From: an uncultured Pseudomonadota bacterium | GTDB taxonomy: Bacteria > Pseudomonadota > Alphaproteobacteria > RF32 > CAG-239 | DNA: 64,000 nucleotides | Assembly (NCBI GenBank): GCA_902494875.1 | Contig: CABUUO010000004.1 | Location: forward strand, 1-64,000 | Direction: 5' to 3' | Shown: positions 42,478 through 51,046 of the stretch, in pieces | How positions within the stretch are numbered: the stretch's first letter is position 1 | How the letters are laid out: the number at the start of each line of letters is the position of its first letter | The notes under the pieces: generated by a model | What the model was told of the DNA's origin: nothing | Seen by the model: the letters and a program-made list of their open reading frames with translations, nothing else | Database searches by the model: none | Translations under genes and position numbers: made by a program

Positions 42478-42505
42478 AAAACTCCCGGATTTCCGGGAGT
42501 TTTTA
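42478..42505 (+). terminator. Terminator of serS
   Basis: Stem ACTCCCGG / CCGGGAGT with a 4-base loop, flanked by A and T runs. Confidence 0.9.
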
Positions 42506-42562
42506 TTGGAACTGTTGTCTTTTGCCTTTGGGCTGCTTAAATTAAAAAAAAGCGGAGGGAAA

Positions 42563-43237
42563 ATGGAAAAACTGAATCTGGCAGAATTGCAGTATGTCCT
42601 GTTTGATTGGGACAATACTCTGGCCGAAAGCCGCACGGCGTTGGTCGCGACCGTCAATCAGGTCTTGAGCGAATACGGTCTGCCGTCATGGGAAGTTTCT
42701 TCCCGAAAGCGGAATCGCAATCTTTCCTTTCGCGACAATTTTCCCAATATTTTCGGTCCGGAGAAGGCTGCGGAAGCCTACCGTCGCTATGCGGAGCTTT
42801 ATCTGCAAAACGTGCCGTCAATGATTTCAACTTTTCCCGGCGTGAAGGAGACCCTGGCTTTTTTTCATGACCGAGGGATTCCGATGATAATTATGACGAA
42901 CAAGGACCGGCGCCTTTTGGAATTTGAGCTGCCTCTGTTGTTTGTGCCGGAGCTTTTTGCCCGTATTGTTGCCGGACACGAGGCGCCGCGAGACAAACCG
43001 TATCCGGACCACGCGTTCTACAGTCTCCGCGGTCTGCTGAAACCGGAAGACTTTTCGCCGCGGAAGGTCTGGATTGTCGGTGACAGCAGTCAGGACAGCA
43101 GCTGCGCATTGGCGGCTCATGCGCTTGGGGTGCGCATCGGCAGGCCGATCTGGAATGACGAAGATGATTTGGCTCCCGGAATTATCCGTTTTGATGATTT
43201 TCGGGAATTTTTAAAAAGCCTCAAAAACAGCATTTGA
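42563..43237 (+). CDS. HAD-family hydrolase, phosphoglycolate phosphatase-like
   Basis: A 224-residue haloacid dehalogenase-type phosphatase. Motif I is LFDWDNTLAES (nucleophile and acid Asp), motif II IMTNKD, motif III the Lys in APRDKPYPD, and motif IV IVGDSSQDSS. The cap between I and II is helical, as in Gph/PpaX relatives. The ATG at 42563 has GGAGGGAAA before it; the open frame upstream crosses the serS terminator. The physiological substrate is unknown. Confidence 0.85.
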   Translation: MEKLNLAELQYVLFDWDNTLAESRTALVATVNQVLSEYGLPSWEVSSRKRNRNLSFRDNFPNIFGPEKAAEAYRRYAELYLQNVPSMISTFPGVKETLAFFHDRGIPMIIMTNKDRRLLEFELPLLFVPELFARIVAGHEAPRDKPYPDHAFYSLRGLLKPEDFSPRKVWIVGDSSQDSSCALAAHALGVRIGRPIWNDEDDLAPGIIRFDDFREFLKSLKNSI

Positions 43238-43305
43238 TTAGTGAAAATTTAAGCTATTCTGCAATATGATGATTCTCGGAAAACGTTTTTTTGAGAAGAT
43301 ATGCC

Positions 43306-44880
43306 ATGAACAATGACGATGATGACGATTTGGGGCGTCCCCGGGTCTTAAAATTCATATTAATCGGTATCGTGCTTGCCTCTTTGCTTTGGGTTAACTA
43401 TTGCCATTTTACCAGGCATATTTCTTCCAATCCCGAACGCATTAATCATTTTGTTGCGAAGGATGATAATATGGACAAATTCCGTGCTCCGGCAGTCGCC
43501 GGCGTTTTTTATCCGGCCGATACCGCTAACCTTAATGCCCAGGTTGGAAAATATTTGTCAAATGTTACGCCGCTGTCCGGCCGTCAGCCTAAAATGCTGA
43601 TTGTGCCGCATGCCGGTTACAGATATTCGGCGCCGACGGCGGCCAAAGCTTACGGTCTCTTGGAACCTTATGCCCAAAATATTCGCAATGTGATTTTGGT
43701 CGGACCGTCGCACTATGTTGCGGTCGACGGTTTTGCCTTGTCGGGAGATGATTATTTCAAAACGCCGCTCGGCCGGGTGCCCGTAAACAAGGAAATTAAT
43801 GCTGAATTGGCGCAAAATTCCCGCTTCAAATATAACAATCTTGCGCATTTGAAAGAACATTCGCTGGAAGTCCAGCTTCCGTTTTTGCAAAAAGCGCTGA
43901 AGCGTTTTTCAATTGTGCCTGTTGTGTACGGAAGTGGTGATCCTGCGGTTTTGGCCGCGGCCTTGCAGCCTTATGTCGACCGTCCGGATACGTTGATTAT
44001 TTTTTCAGCCGATTTGTCGCATTATTACACCTATGATCAGGCGCGCCATATCGATTCGCAAACCGGAAAGTTGGTCGCGGACAGATTACCGCAGGTCGAG
44101 GAGCATATGTCCTGCGGTTCGTTGGGAATTAACACGGCTGTACTTTTAGCGCGCAAATATAACTTTCAGCCCCGGCTTTTGGATATTATAAATTCTGGTG
44201 ACGTCACCGGTGACAAGTCCGGCGTCGTCGGTTATGGCGCCTGGAGTTTTGACCGTGGAGAAGCCCCGGAAGAAGAGGAGCTGTCACCATTAGAGCGGGA
44301 GGTTGAGAGCTTACGTTCCTTTGCCGGGATTTATGGCAAAGATCTGCTGGAAATAGCCGAAGCAAGCCTGAAAGAGGCCGTCGGCAGAAAAAAATATAAG
44401 CCCTCGCGAAGCGACTATCCCAATGAACTTTTTAACCGCGGTGCTTCTTTTGTTACCTTGCAGATCGGCAATGAGCTGCGCGGATGTATTGGTTCTTTGC
44501 TTCCCAATCGCGCCATTGCGGACGATATCGCCGACAACGCTTATAAAGCGGCCTTGGAAGACAGCCGTTTTTCCCCGCTGACTGCGGAAGAACTGAAAAA
44601 TATAAAAACGTCGATTTCGTTGTTAAGCGGCTTTGAAGCGATTAATTATAAAGACGAAGCAGATTTGCTTTCAAAAATAATCCAAGGTGTTAACGGCATC
44701 GTCATCCGCGACGGCAACCGCCAGGGTGTCTTTTTGCCGGCGGTTTGGAAGCAGCTTCCCGACAAGGCGGAATTTTTAAACAATTTGAAGATAAAGGCCG
44801 GTATGAGCCCCTCTTACTGGTCAAACCGGATTAAGGTTTATCGTTTCAGAGTAGTGGAGATTAGCAAAGATGAAAATTAA
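43306..44880 (+). CDS. Membrane-anchored Memo (AmmeMemoRadiSam B) - AMMECR1 (A) fusion
   Basis: A 524-residue protein. After an acidic start (MNNDDDDD) comes one membrane helix (about residues 18-36). Residues about 58-320 form a Memo-like domain: RAPAVAGVFYPAD, IVPHAGYRYS, LVGPSHYVAVDGFA, EHSLEVQLPFL and FSADLSHYY, with the metal-binding His of the family. Residues about 340-520 form an AMMECR1 domain with GNELRGCIGSLLP. These two usually occur with a radical SAM protein as the AmmeMemoRadiSam trio; here A and B are fused, anchored, and no radical SAM gene is near. The ATG at 43306 is preferred over a TTG at 43291. The 3' end overlaps the next gene by 11 bases. Confidence 0.88.
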   Translation: MNNDDDDDLGRPRVLKFILIGIVLASLLWVNYCHFTRHISSNPERINHFVAKDDNMDKFRAPAVAGVFYPADTANLNAQVGKYLSNVTPLSGRQPKMLIVPHAGYRYSAPTAAKAYGLLEPYAQNIRNVILVGPSHYVAVDGFALSGDDYFKTPLGRVPVNKEINAELAQNSRFKYNNLAHLKEHSLEVQLPFLQKALKRFSIVPVVYGSGDPAVLAAALQPYVDRPDTLIIFSADLSHYYTYDQARHIDSQTGKLVADRLPQVEEHMSCGSLGINTAVLLARKYNFQPRLLDIINSGDVTGDKSGVVGYGAWSFDRGEAPEEEELSPLEREVESLRSFAGIYGKDLLEIAEASLKEAVGRKKYKPSRSDYPNELFNRGASFVTLQIGNELRGCIGSLLPNRAIADDIADNAYKAALEDSRFSPLTAEELKNIKTSISLLSGFEAINYKDEADLLSKIIQGVNGIVIRDGNRQGVFLPAVWKQLPDKAEFLNNLKIKAGMSPSYWSNRIKVYRFRVVEISKDEN

Positions 44881-46582
44881 CGGATATGAGCTGAACTTAA
44901 GTGAAGAACAATTGGATGAGATGCTGAATGACAAGTTGCGGGAGATTGATTTGGTTTCTCCTGATTTTGCCGGTTATCGATCCCTGCCTGAAACGGAAAA
45001 GAAAGTTTTGCTGCATCTGGTTAAGGCAGCCCGCATAATGAATGACGTTTCTTTGGAGCAGGACCATCCGTTGAATCGGAGTTTGAAAAAAGGGCTGGAA
45101 GATGCGGCTCGGAACAGTTCTCATGCGGCCAAGGCCTTGCGTTTGTTTAATTGTTTTAACGGTGTTGCCGGTCTCAACGGTTTAGATCCGGATCCGGTTG
45201 AAATTTTTAAAGGCGTTAAAATTTATCCGGGGCGCAATTTCTATCCGGTAGATTTAAGCGTTGAAGAATTTCATAAAATCATCAAAAAGATGCTGGAAAC
45301 CGGCAAGGTTGAAGAAGTGAGGAAAATCCTTAGTGCCCGCACCATGGTTAGGCGTTTTAACAATGAACTGAAGGCCGTCGACTACACCGAATATTTTGCC
45401 AAAGAATTTTCAGCCATTGCCAATGAACTGGAAGTAGCGGCGCATTACACGGCGGACGAAGCCTTTAAGGATTATCTCGGCTGGCAGGCTCAGGCTCTGA
45501 TTCAGAACAATGAGGATATGGATATGCTGGCCGACAAGCATTGGGCGGTCTTGCAGGATTCTCCGCTCGAATTTACCGTCGGACGTGAAAATTATGATGA
45601 CGAAATGACGCCGACGATTTGTGAAAATACGGAATTAAAATCAATGCTGGATAATCTGGGGATAGAAGTCAATTCCAAAGATATGCTGGGCATTCGCGTC
45701 GGCATCATCAATAAAAAGGGCACGGATCTGCTCCTGACGTTTAAGGATCAGATGAAACATCTGGCCCGGTTAATGCCCTATGCCGACCGTTATGCGCAAA
45801 ACGTTGCCGGCGGCGATGAACTGAAACAGACAATGGTCGATGTCGATTTGGTTGCCCTGACCGGGGATTACGCTCAGTGCCGCGGTGCCATAACCACCGC
45901 CCAAAACCTGCCGAACGACGACAAGCTTTCCATCAAAACCGGCGGCGGCCGCCGAAATGTCTATCACCGCCAGGTTCGCATGAGTCAGGATATGGATGCG
46001 GTGAAGAAAAAACTCAATGCTTTGGTTTCGCCGGCGCTGCATCAATATTACAATCCCGAGGCCGACCATATTTTTGTCATTGGGCACGAAAACGGCCATT
46101 CGCTTGGTCCGGACAGCAGTTTTAAAAATTCGCTGGGCCTTTATAAACATACCATTGAAGAAAATAAGGCCGATGTCGTTTCCGTTGCCATGATGCCGGA
46201 ATATGTCAAGGCCGGAATCATCGACGAAAAAACCTTAAAAGAAGTTTATACCACCTGGATTGTCCGAATGTTCCTCAAAGCCAGACCGCAGCTGATTCAA
46301 CCGCATCGCGTCGGCGACCTGATCCATTTCAACTACCTGCTTGAACATGGAGCCATCCATTTTAACGCAGACGGCAAGCTGGAGATAGATTTTGATAAGT
46401 TGCCGGAGGTTATGAATCGGATTTTGGATGAAACGATTGCCGTCCAGTTGTCAAAATCTCCTGAAAAAGCAAAATCTTTTATTGATAAATATTCAACTTG
46501 GGGCGATATTCACCGATATATTGCCGAAACGCTGCGCAAAATCGGCATCAAACCATATATTGAAATAAGGACTTACTTCTAA
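44870..46582 (+). CDS. M49-like (dipeptidyl-peptidase III-type) zinc metallopeptidase
   Basis: A 570-residue protein. Zinc motifs: HENGHSLGPD (HExxH, about residue 405) and, 20 residues on, EENKADVVSVA (EExxAD). This HExxHxxGP + EExKAD pattern matches the bacterial and plant M49-related proteins rather than classical DPP III, which has HEXXXH. The protein lacks a signal peptide. It is translationally coupled to the Memo-AMMECR1 fusion and abuts the serine dehydratase start. Peptide substrates are unknown. Confidence 0.78.
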   Translation: MKINGYELNLSEEQLDEMLNDKLREIDLVSPDFAGYRSLPETEKKVLLHLVKAARIMNDVSLEQDHPLNRSLKKGLEDAARNSSHAAKALRLFNCFNGVAGLNGLDPDPVEIFKGVKIYPGRNFYPVDLSVEEFHKIIKKMLETGKVEEVRKILSARTMVRRFNNELKAVDYTEYFAKEFSAIANELEVAAHYTADEAFKDYLGWQAQALIQNNEDMDMLADKHWAVLQDSPLEFTVGRENYDDEMTPTICENTELKSMLDNLGIEVNSKDMLGIRVGIINKKGTDLLLTFKDQMKHLARLMPYADRYAQNVAGGDELKQTMVDVDLVALTGDYAQCRGAITTAQNLPNDDKLSIKTGGGRRNVYHRQVRMSQDMDAVKKKLNALVSPALHQYYNPEADHIFVIGHENGHSLGPDSSFKNSLGLYKHTIEENKADVVSVAMMPEYVKAGIIDEKTLKEVYTTWIVRMFLKARPQLIQPHRVGDLIHFNYLLEHGAIHFNADGKLEIDFDKLPEVMNRILDETIAVQLSKSPEKAKSFIDKYSTWGDIHRYIAETLRKIGIKPYIEIRTYF

Positions 46583-47965
46583 ATGTACTATAGTTTTTTT
46601 GAGATTTTTTCAATCGGTATCGGACCATCCAGTTCGCATACGGTCGGGCCGATGCGCGCCGCCAAAAGATATATTAAAAATCTGAAGAAAGCCGGCTTTT
46701 TCGACCGGCTGGCTCGGGTTGAAACCACGCTTTACGGTTCTCTGGCGCTGACCGGTGTCGGTCATGGCACGGTTAAGGCCATAGCCTATGGGCTTATGGG
46801 ACTGGAGGCTGAAGAAATCGATCCCGAAAAGGCCTATATGCTGGCCATTGAACGTGACAAGATTCTGCAGGCCGATCATGAAAAAGTCATTGCCTTTGAC
46901 TTGGACAAGGACATCGTTTTTGAAAAGGAAACGTTCCTGCCCGAACACTCCAACGGTATGACCTTTAAGGCTTACGACGAGGCTGGCGGCCTTTTGTTTG
47001 AAGAGACTTATTTTTCGGTCGGCGGCGGAACCATTGCCCGCCGGGACGAAATTGCCAAACGTATTGAGCGCGAACCATACAATGTGCCGTATAATTTTGA
47101 TACCTGTGACCAGTTGATAGCGCTCTGCGAACGGGAAAATATGAGCATTGCCGATTTGGTTATGGCCAACGAATGCGCGCTGCGCAGCAAGGAAGACGTT
47201 ATGAGCGGCATTATGAAAATTCACCGTATCATGCAAAATTCTGTCGACCGCGGCATGAATGCGCACGGCATTTTGCCGGGCGGACTGAATATCCGCCGCC
47301 GTGCCAATGAAATTTATCAGCGTCTGGAGGAAAAATTCCGCAATAACGATTACGATCCGCTGCTGATGATAGACTGGATCAATCTGTGGGGTTTTGCCGT
47401 TGCCGAAGAAAACGCTTCTGGAGGTCAGATTGTCACCGCTCCAACCATGGGATCGGCCGGCGTGATTCCTTCCGTTTTGCGTTACTTTGAACGTTTTGCC
47501 GTTCATAAATCCTGCAACGGCATTGAAGACGGAATTTTGAAGTTTTTGCTCACAGCCTCGGCTATTTGCAGCCTTTATCGTACCAACGCTTCCATTTCCG
47601 GCGCTGAGGTCGGTTGCCAGGGCGAAGTCGGCGTGGCTTGTTCAATGGCGGCGGCAGGATTGGCCGCAGCCATGGGCGGAAATTTAAAACAGATTGAAAA
47701 TGCCGCTGAAATTGCCATGGAACATAATTTGGGACTGACTTGCGATCCTCTGGCCGGCTTGGTTCAGGTTCCCTGCATTGAACGCAATGCCATGGGCGCG
47801 GTCAAGGCCGTCAATTCGGCGCGCATTGCCATGAAAGGCAACGGAGAGCATATCGTGTCGCTGGACAGTGTGATTAAGACCATGTTTGACACCGGCCGCG
47901 ATATGAACAACAAATACAAGGAAACCTCTTTGGGCGGTCTGGCCGTAAATGTAGCCAACTGCTGA
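46583..47965 (+). CDS. sdaA: L-serine dehydratase, iron-sulfur type
   Basis: A 460-residue enzyme that turns L-serine into pyruvate and ammonia with a [4Fe-4S] cluster. The beta domain begins FEIFSIGIGPSSSHTVGPMRAA, and the alpha domain has TAPTMGSAGVIPSVL, GCQGEVGVACSMAAAG and LTCDPLAGLVQVPCIERNA, which carry the cluster Cys. Single-chain form of full length. It starts on the base after the upstream stop. It depends on Fe-S assembly, which the suf genes in this window can provide. Confidence 0.95.
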   Translation: MYYSFFEIFSIGIGPSSSHTVGPMRAAKRYIKNLKKAGFFDRLARVETTLYGSLALTGVGHGTVKAIAYGLMGLEAEEIDPEKAYMLAIERDKILQADHEKVIAFDLDKDIVFEKETFLPEHSNGMTFKAYDEAGGLLFEETYFSVGGGTIARRDEIAKRIEREPYNVPYNFDTCDQLIALCERENMSIADLVMANECALRSKEDVMSGIMKIHRIMQNSVDRGMNAHGILPGGLNIRRRANEIYQRLEEKFRNNDYDPLLMIDWINLWGFAVAEENASGGQIVTAPTMGSAGVIPSVLRYFERFAVHKSCNGIEDGILKFLLTASAICSLYRTNASISGAEVGCQGEVGVACSMAAAGLAAAMGGNLKQIENAAEIAMEHNLGLTCDPLAGLVQVPCIERNAMGAVKAVNSARIAMKGNGEHIVSLDSVIKTMFDTGRDMNNKYKETSLGGLAVNVANC

Positions 47966-48062
47966 TTCCGGTAAGCTTGTGGCATAACCGCTATTTTTTG
48001 CTTGCGCTGCGGCTTAAAATGCCGCAGTATCTGTTTATGTCATAACAACAAGAGGAAAGCTA

Positions 48063-48431
48063 ATGTTAAAAAAACTTCTTGATGGAGAATTCAGTCTCAG
48101 CGAGACTTTTTGGAAATTCGGCATTCTGGGAGTGATTTTCTTCCGTTTTGTTTCCAAACTGTTTGAGATACTGCTGGACCGCCAGATTGCCAACCGCCGC
48201 ATTGTTGACTATTTCTTTCATTACTTCAATCCGGTTAAACCTGATATTCTGGCAATTTTGTGGACGCTGTGCTATGTTTCGACCACGATCTTTTTTCTGT
48301 ATTACTGTATAGCGGTAATACTCGGAACCTGGAGAAGCTCGGCCTCTTTTGAACGCAGTAATCTGTTGAAACATCTGACCCGCATTCTGATGTTTGTGTT
48401 TGTTGCTGTTTGTATGATTTCGGTTTTTTAG
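48063..48431 (+). CDS. Small membrane protein, three helices
   Basis: A 122-residue protein. Hydrophobic segments at about residues 17-38, 58-85 and 103-121; loops carry RQIANRRIVDYFFHYFNPVKP and GTWRSSASFERSNLLKHL. Good AAGAGGAAAG before the ATG. No family recognised. It is followed after 9 bases by a small lipoprotein gene, so the two form one unit. Confidence 0.7.
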   Translation: MLKKLLDGEFSLSETFWKFGILGVIFFRFVSKLFEILLDRQIANRRIVDYFFHYFNPVKPDILAILWTLCYVSTTIFFLYYCIAVILGTWRSSASFERSNLLKHLTRILMFVFVAVCMISVF

Positions 48432-48440
48432 GAAAAAACA

Positions 48441-48590
48441 ATGAAAAAAGCGGTAATATTAATGGTTTTGCTGATGTTGGCTGCCTGTGAGGTTGGAAAA
48501 TTGGAACCCAAGCGCGAAAAGCTTTATAAAATGGGCAATGATATCTGTGAACGAGATCCCTCCAGGTGTATCCACGGCATACCTTGGTGA
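48441..48590 (+). CDS. 49-residue lipoprotein
   Basis: A short frame with a clear type-II signal peptide: MKKAVILMVLLMLAAC, Cys at residue 16. The mature peptide (about 33 residues) is Lys-rich and has two further Cys (NDICERDPSRCIHG) that could form a disulfide. AGGA lies before the ATG. It follows the membrane protein gene and precedes a terminator. Small lipoproteins of this size include entericidin-like ones, but the sequence is not close to them. Confidence 0.75.
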   Translation: MKKAVILMVLLMLAACEVGKLEPKREKLYKMGNDICERDPSRCIHGIPW

Positions 48591-48614
48591 TGTCGCTGTA
48601 AATGAATAATAAAA

Positions 48615-48639
48615 AATCCCCTGAAACGGGGATTTTTTA
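48615..48639. terminator. Terminator between convergent genes
   Basis: Stem AATCCCC / GGGGATT with a 6-base loop, with A and T runs on each side. Confidence 0.88.
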
Positions 48640-48662
48640 TTGATTGGTAATCGATTGTATTT

Positions 48663-49523
48663 TTAATAAGCTGTCGATATCTTGTCATTGTCAATGTTGC
48701 AGGCATTGACCCCGTTATCTTCGGCCAGAATGCCTTTGTTTAAGATAAATTCCGGCGCGTGCCCGTTAAATGCGTTAAACTTTTTGGCCAGCTCGACTGC
48801 TTCTTTGTCCAGCTGCGGCGTTTGGCTACTGCGCAAACCACGCGTTTTGGCATTTGAAGTCTTTCCTTTCTGCGTTTTTGCCGCCGGAGCCTGTTGTACG
48901 GCTTTGGCCGCTTCCTGCTCTTTGTTTTTATCGACCTTAATCTCCTCGGGAGCCTTCAGAATCTTTTCCAAAACCGACTGTGTCTCTTTGGAACGCCGAT
49001 TGGTATAAACAATATTTTGCTTATCGGCCGGCAAAATGGCCAATATTTTTTCGAGATTTTCCAACTGTTTGTTTTTCTTGATCAAATTTATATCGTCAAC
49101 CACCAGGATATTTGTTTTGGAAAAGTCGAACTTGCTGTTTTCCACCAAATCGACCAACAAGTCGGGTGAACCGATGACGACATTGGCTTCCATGTCAATG
49201 TCTTCGTCTTTGTCTTTGACGGTTGCCTCGTTGATTTCGTGATACTTGTTAAAAATCGACAGACGGTCAGACACTTGAACAGACTGCTCCGAAGCCGGCG
49301 TAATGATTAAAATATTCTGCCCTGCTTTGTTGCTGATAATGTCCACCAGCGGAAAGACATAAGACATAGTCTTGCCGCATCCCTGCGGAGCAATGGTAAA
49401 TACGTCGCGTCCCTGCAAAATGGAAGGGATAACGTCGCTTTGAACGGTCGTCGGCTCGGCGATTCCGAATTCATTGATCGCCTGAATTGTTTTTTCGCTT
49501 AATCCTAAATCTAAAAAATTCAT
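48663..49523 (-). CDS. One-lobed DEAD-box-like protein
   Basis: A 286-residue protein that begins like a DEAD-box RNA helicase: FLDLGLSEKTIQAINEFGIAEPTTVQ (F and Q motif, given in part), motif I APQGCGKT (45-52) and IITPASEQ. Motif II, normally DEAD, reads DDIN (143-146), and motif III, normally SAT, reads YTNR (173-176). After about residue 195 there is no second RecA lobe; instead a Lys/Ala/Gln-rich linker and a short C-terminal part (LAKKFNAFNGHAPEFIL). The stop is clean, with a terminator behind it, so this looks like a stable short form and not a recent truncation. It should not be a working helicase; ATP binding is possible. Confidence 0.75.
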   Translation of the reverse strand: MNFLDLGLSEKTIQAINEFGIAEPTTVQSDVIPSILQGRDVFTIAPQGCGKTMSYVFPLVDIISNKAGQNILIITPASEQSVQVSDRLSIFNKYHEINEATVKDKDEDIDMEANVVIGSPDLLVDLVENSKFDFSKTNILVVDDINLIKKNKQLENLEKILAILPADKQNIVYTNRRSKETQSVLEKILKAPEEIKVDKNKEQEAAKAVQQAPAAKTQKGKTSNAKTRGLRSSQTPQLDKEAVELAKKFNAFNGHAPEFILNKGILAEDNGVNACNIDNDKISTAY

Positions 49524-49618
49524 CTTGTTTCTTCTGTTTTTTCTGGTTTATTAATATTAAATGGAGTATCATTTATTTTATAGCTATAGTCAATAACGTA
49601 TTTTTAAGGAGTAGCGAA

Positions 49619-50164
49619 ATGTTGATGAACAAAAACGATTCCTTATTGCTGATCATTGATGTCCAGGAACATTTGGCGCCTGCTCAGGAAAGTCCGCGAG
49701 ACGTGATTAACGGTTGTGCCGCCCTTCTTGATATAGCCAAAAAACTAAACATTCCTTATATTGTTGCCGAACAAAATCACGCCAGCTTCGGTCCGACCAT
49801 GATAGACCTGCGCATCATTCTCGGCGATGAAATGCAATATTTGGAAAAAGACACCTTTTCTTGTTTTAAAAATGAAGAGATACGTAAAACCATAGAAAAT
49901 TCCGGTAAAAGGCAAATTGTTATTGCCGGTTTGGAAACGCATCTTTGTGTTTTGCAGACTGCGCTTGACTTGCACCGGGCCGGTTATGAGGTTTTTGTTA
50001 TCGCCGATGCCTGTTCTTCCCGCAACGGGATGCAGAGCGCGCTGGGAATTCAGCGGCTGCTGCGAAATAATGTTGATGTGGCCACGGTTGAAATGGCTAT
50101 TTTTGAATGGCTTGAAAACTCTCGCTCGCCCGAGTTCAGAGAGGTGTGGAGCAAACGCAGTTAA
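49619..50164 (+). CDS. Isochorismatase-family cysteine hydrolase
   Basis: A 181-residue protein. The Asp-Lys-Cys triad is visible: LIIDVQEHL (Asp 14), the Lys in LEKDTFSCF, and the nucleophile in GLETHLCVLQTALDL. The family includes nicotinamidases and isochorismatases. The start is the ATG at 49619 with AAGGAG eight bases before; the frame is open much further upstream but that part crosses the divergent gene's promoter. A terminator follows. Substrate unknown. Confidence 0.87.
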   Translation: MLMNKNDSLLLIIDVQEHLAPAQESPRDVINGCAALLDIAKKLNIPYIVAEQNHASFGPTMIDLRIILGDEMQYLEKDTFSCFKNEEIRKTIENSGKRQIVIAGLETHLCVLQTALDLHRAGYEVFVIADACSSRNGMQSALGIQRLLRNNVDVATVEMAIFEWLENSRSPEFREVWSKRS

Positions 50165-50170
50165 AAGTGC

Positions 50171-50198
50171 AAAAAGGCTGTCACAACAGCCTTTTTTA
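50171..50198 (+). terminator. Rho-independent terminator
   Basis: Stem AAAAAGGCTGT / ACAGCCTTTTTT right after the hydrolase stop. Confidence 0.9.
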
Positions 50199-50278
50199 TT
50201 TGTCTGGACAAATAAAAAACGCGGTGATACATCTTTTGTGCGAAACAAAAGATTATGTATTTTTTAATTTTAATCATT

Positions 50279-50527
50279 ATGGAAAGAAAAGACCTTATCA
50301 GCCGTTTGGATGCTTTGATCTGGCGGCCTTCCTCGGTGAATGAACGTGAAATATCCGCGCTTCTGGACCTTTGCCCGGCTGAAGATATTCCTGAGATCAG
50401 GCATTTTGTTAATATTCAAAAAGGAATGGGCGAACAATGGGAGCAGAGTGTAATTCTCCGCCGGCGCGGCCTTGATGTTACCTGTCGCTGCCGATTGATT
50501 GACAGTGTGCTCGTTGCCCGAATTTAG
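50279..50527 (+). CDS. Hypothetical 82-residue protein
   Basis: A small soluble protein, MERKDLISRLDALIW..., with a helical N-terminal half (EREISALLDLCPAEDIPEIRHF) and a C-terminal part that may be beta strand (LDVTCRCRLIDSVLVARI). Start at ATG 50279 or ATG 50255; neither has a good ribosome binding site. A strong terminator behind it supports expression. Family unknown. Confidence 0.55.
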   Translation: MERKDLISRLDALIWRPSSVNEREISALLDLCPAEDIPEIRHFVNIQKGMGEQWEQSVILRRRGLDVTCRCRLIDSVLVARI

Positions 50528-50542
50528 GCCTTTTGATCTTAT

Positions 50543-50579
50543 AAAAAATCCCCTCCGCCGGCTGCGGAAGGGGATTTTT
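50543..50579. terminator. Bidirectional terminator
   Basis: Long stem AAAAATCCCCTCCGC / GCGGAAGGGGATTTTT with a 5-base loop and one A-A mismatch, between convergent genes. Confidence 0.9.
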
Positions 50580-50585
50580 CGTTTG

Positions 50586-50951
50586 TTACTTAACGCGTCC
50601 GTAGCTGTCTTCCAGCCGCACGATGTCGTTTTCATCCAGATTTTCGCCGGTTTGAATTTCGATAAACTCCATGTTTTCGTTTGTGTCGTTCTGGATGCGG
50701 TGCTTGGTTTCGGCCGGAATGTAAACGGATTCGTTCGCTCTTTTGGTCAGTTTTTCTTCACCAAGCGTGACCACGGCTTCGCCCTTGACAATAATCCAGT
50801 GCTCGGAACGAAAGTGATGCAATTGCAAAGACAGGATATTTCCCGGCGTAACGCAGATTCTCTTAACGCAGAAACCGTCCCCTGCATCTAGAACCTCCCA
50901 AGTTCCCCACGGGCGGGTGTCCTTGTCGCCTCTTTTGTAATTATTAGCCAT
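50586..50951 (-). CDS. Mannose-6-phosphate isomerase type II-like cupin
   Basis: A 121-residue single cupin domain. DTRPWGTWEVLD, then VTPGNILSLQLHHFRSEHW and VKGEAVVTLGEE match the C-terminal isomerase domain of bifunctional GMP/PMI (ManC-type) proteins; the two His in LQLHHFRSEHW and the late His in AETKHRIQ are the metal ligands. It is the stand-alone form that makes fructose-6-P from mannose-6-P or acts on a related sugar phosphate. No nucleotidyltransferase gene is next to it. Confidence 0.85.
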   Translation of the reverse strand: MANNYKRGDKDTRPWGTWEVLDAGDGFCVKRICVTPGNILSLQLHHFRSEHWIIVKGEAVVTLGEEKLTKRANESVYIPAETKHRIQNDTNENMEFIEIQTGENLDENDIVRLEDSYGRVK

Positions 50952-51046
50952 TTATTTATCCTTTTTTTCTAAAATGTTCTTGATGTAAACCAATATAGAT
51001 AATATAAAGAAAATCACAATAAAAATTTTTAAGGGTGGGAAATTAA

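Noticed and set aside
46610..47506. 298-codon minus-strand frame in the serine dehydratase gene
   Set aside because: Antisense of a gene with clear Fe-S Cys motifs; composition is typical of a shadow frame.
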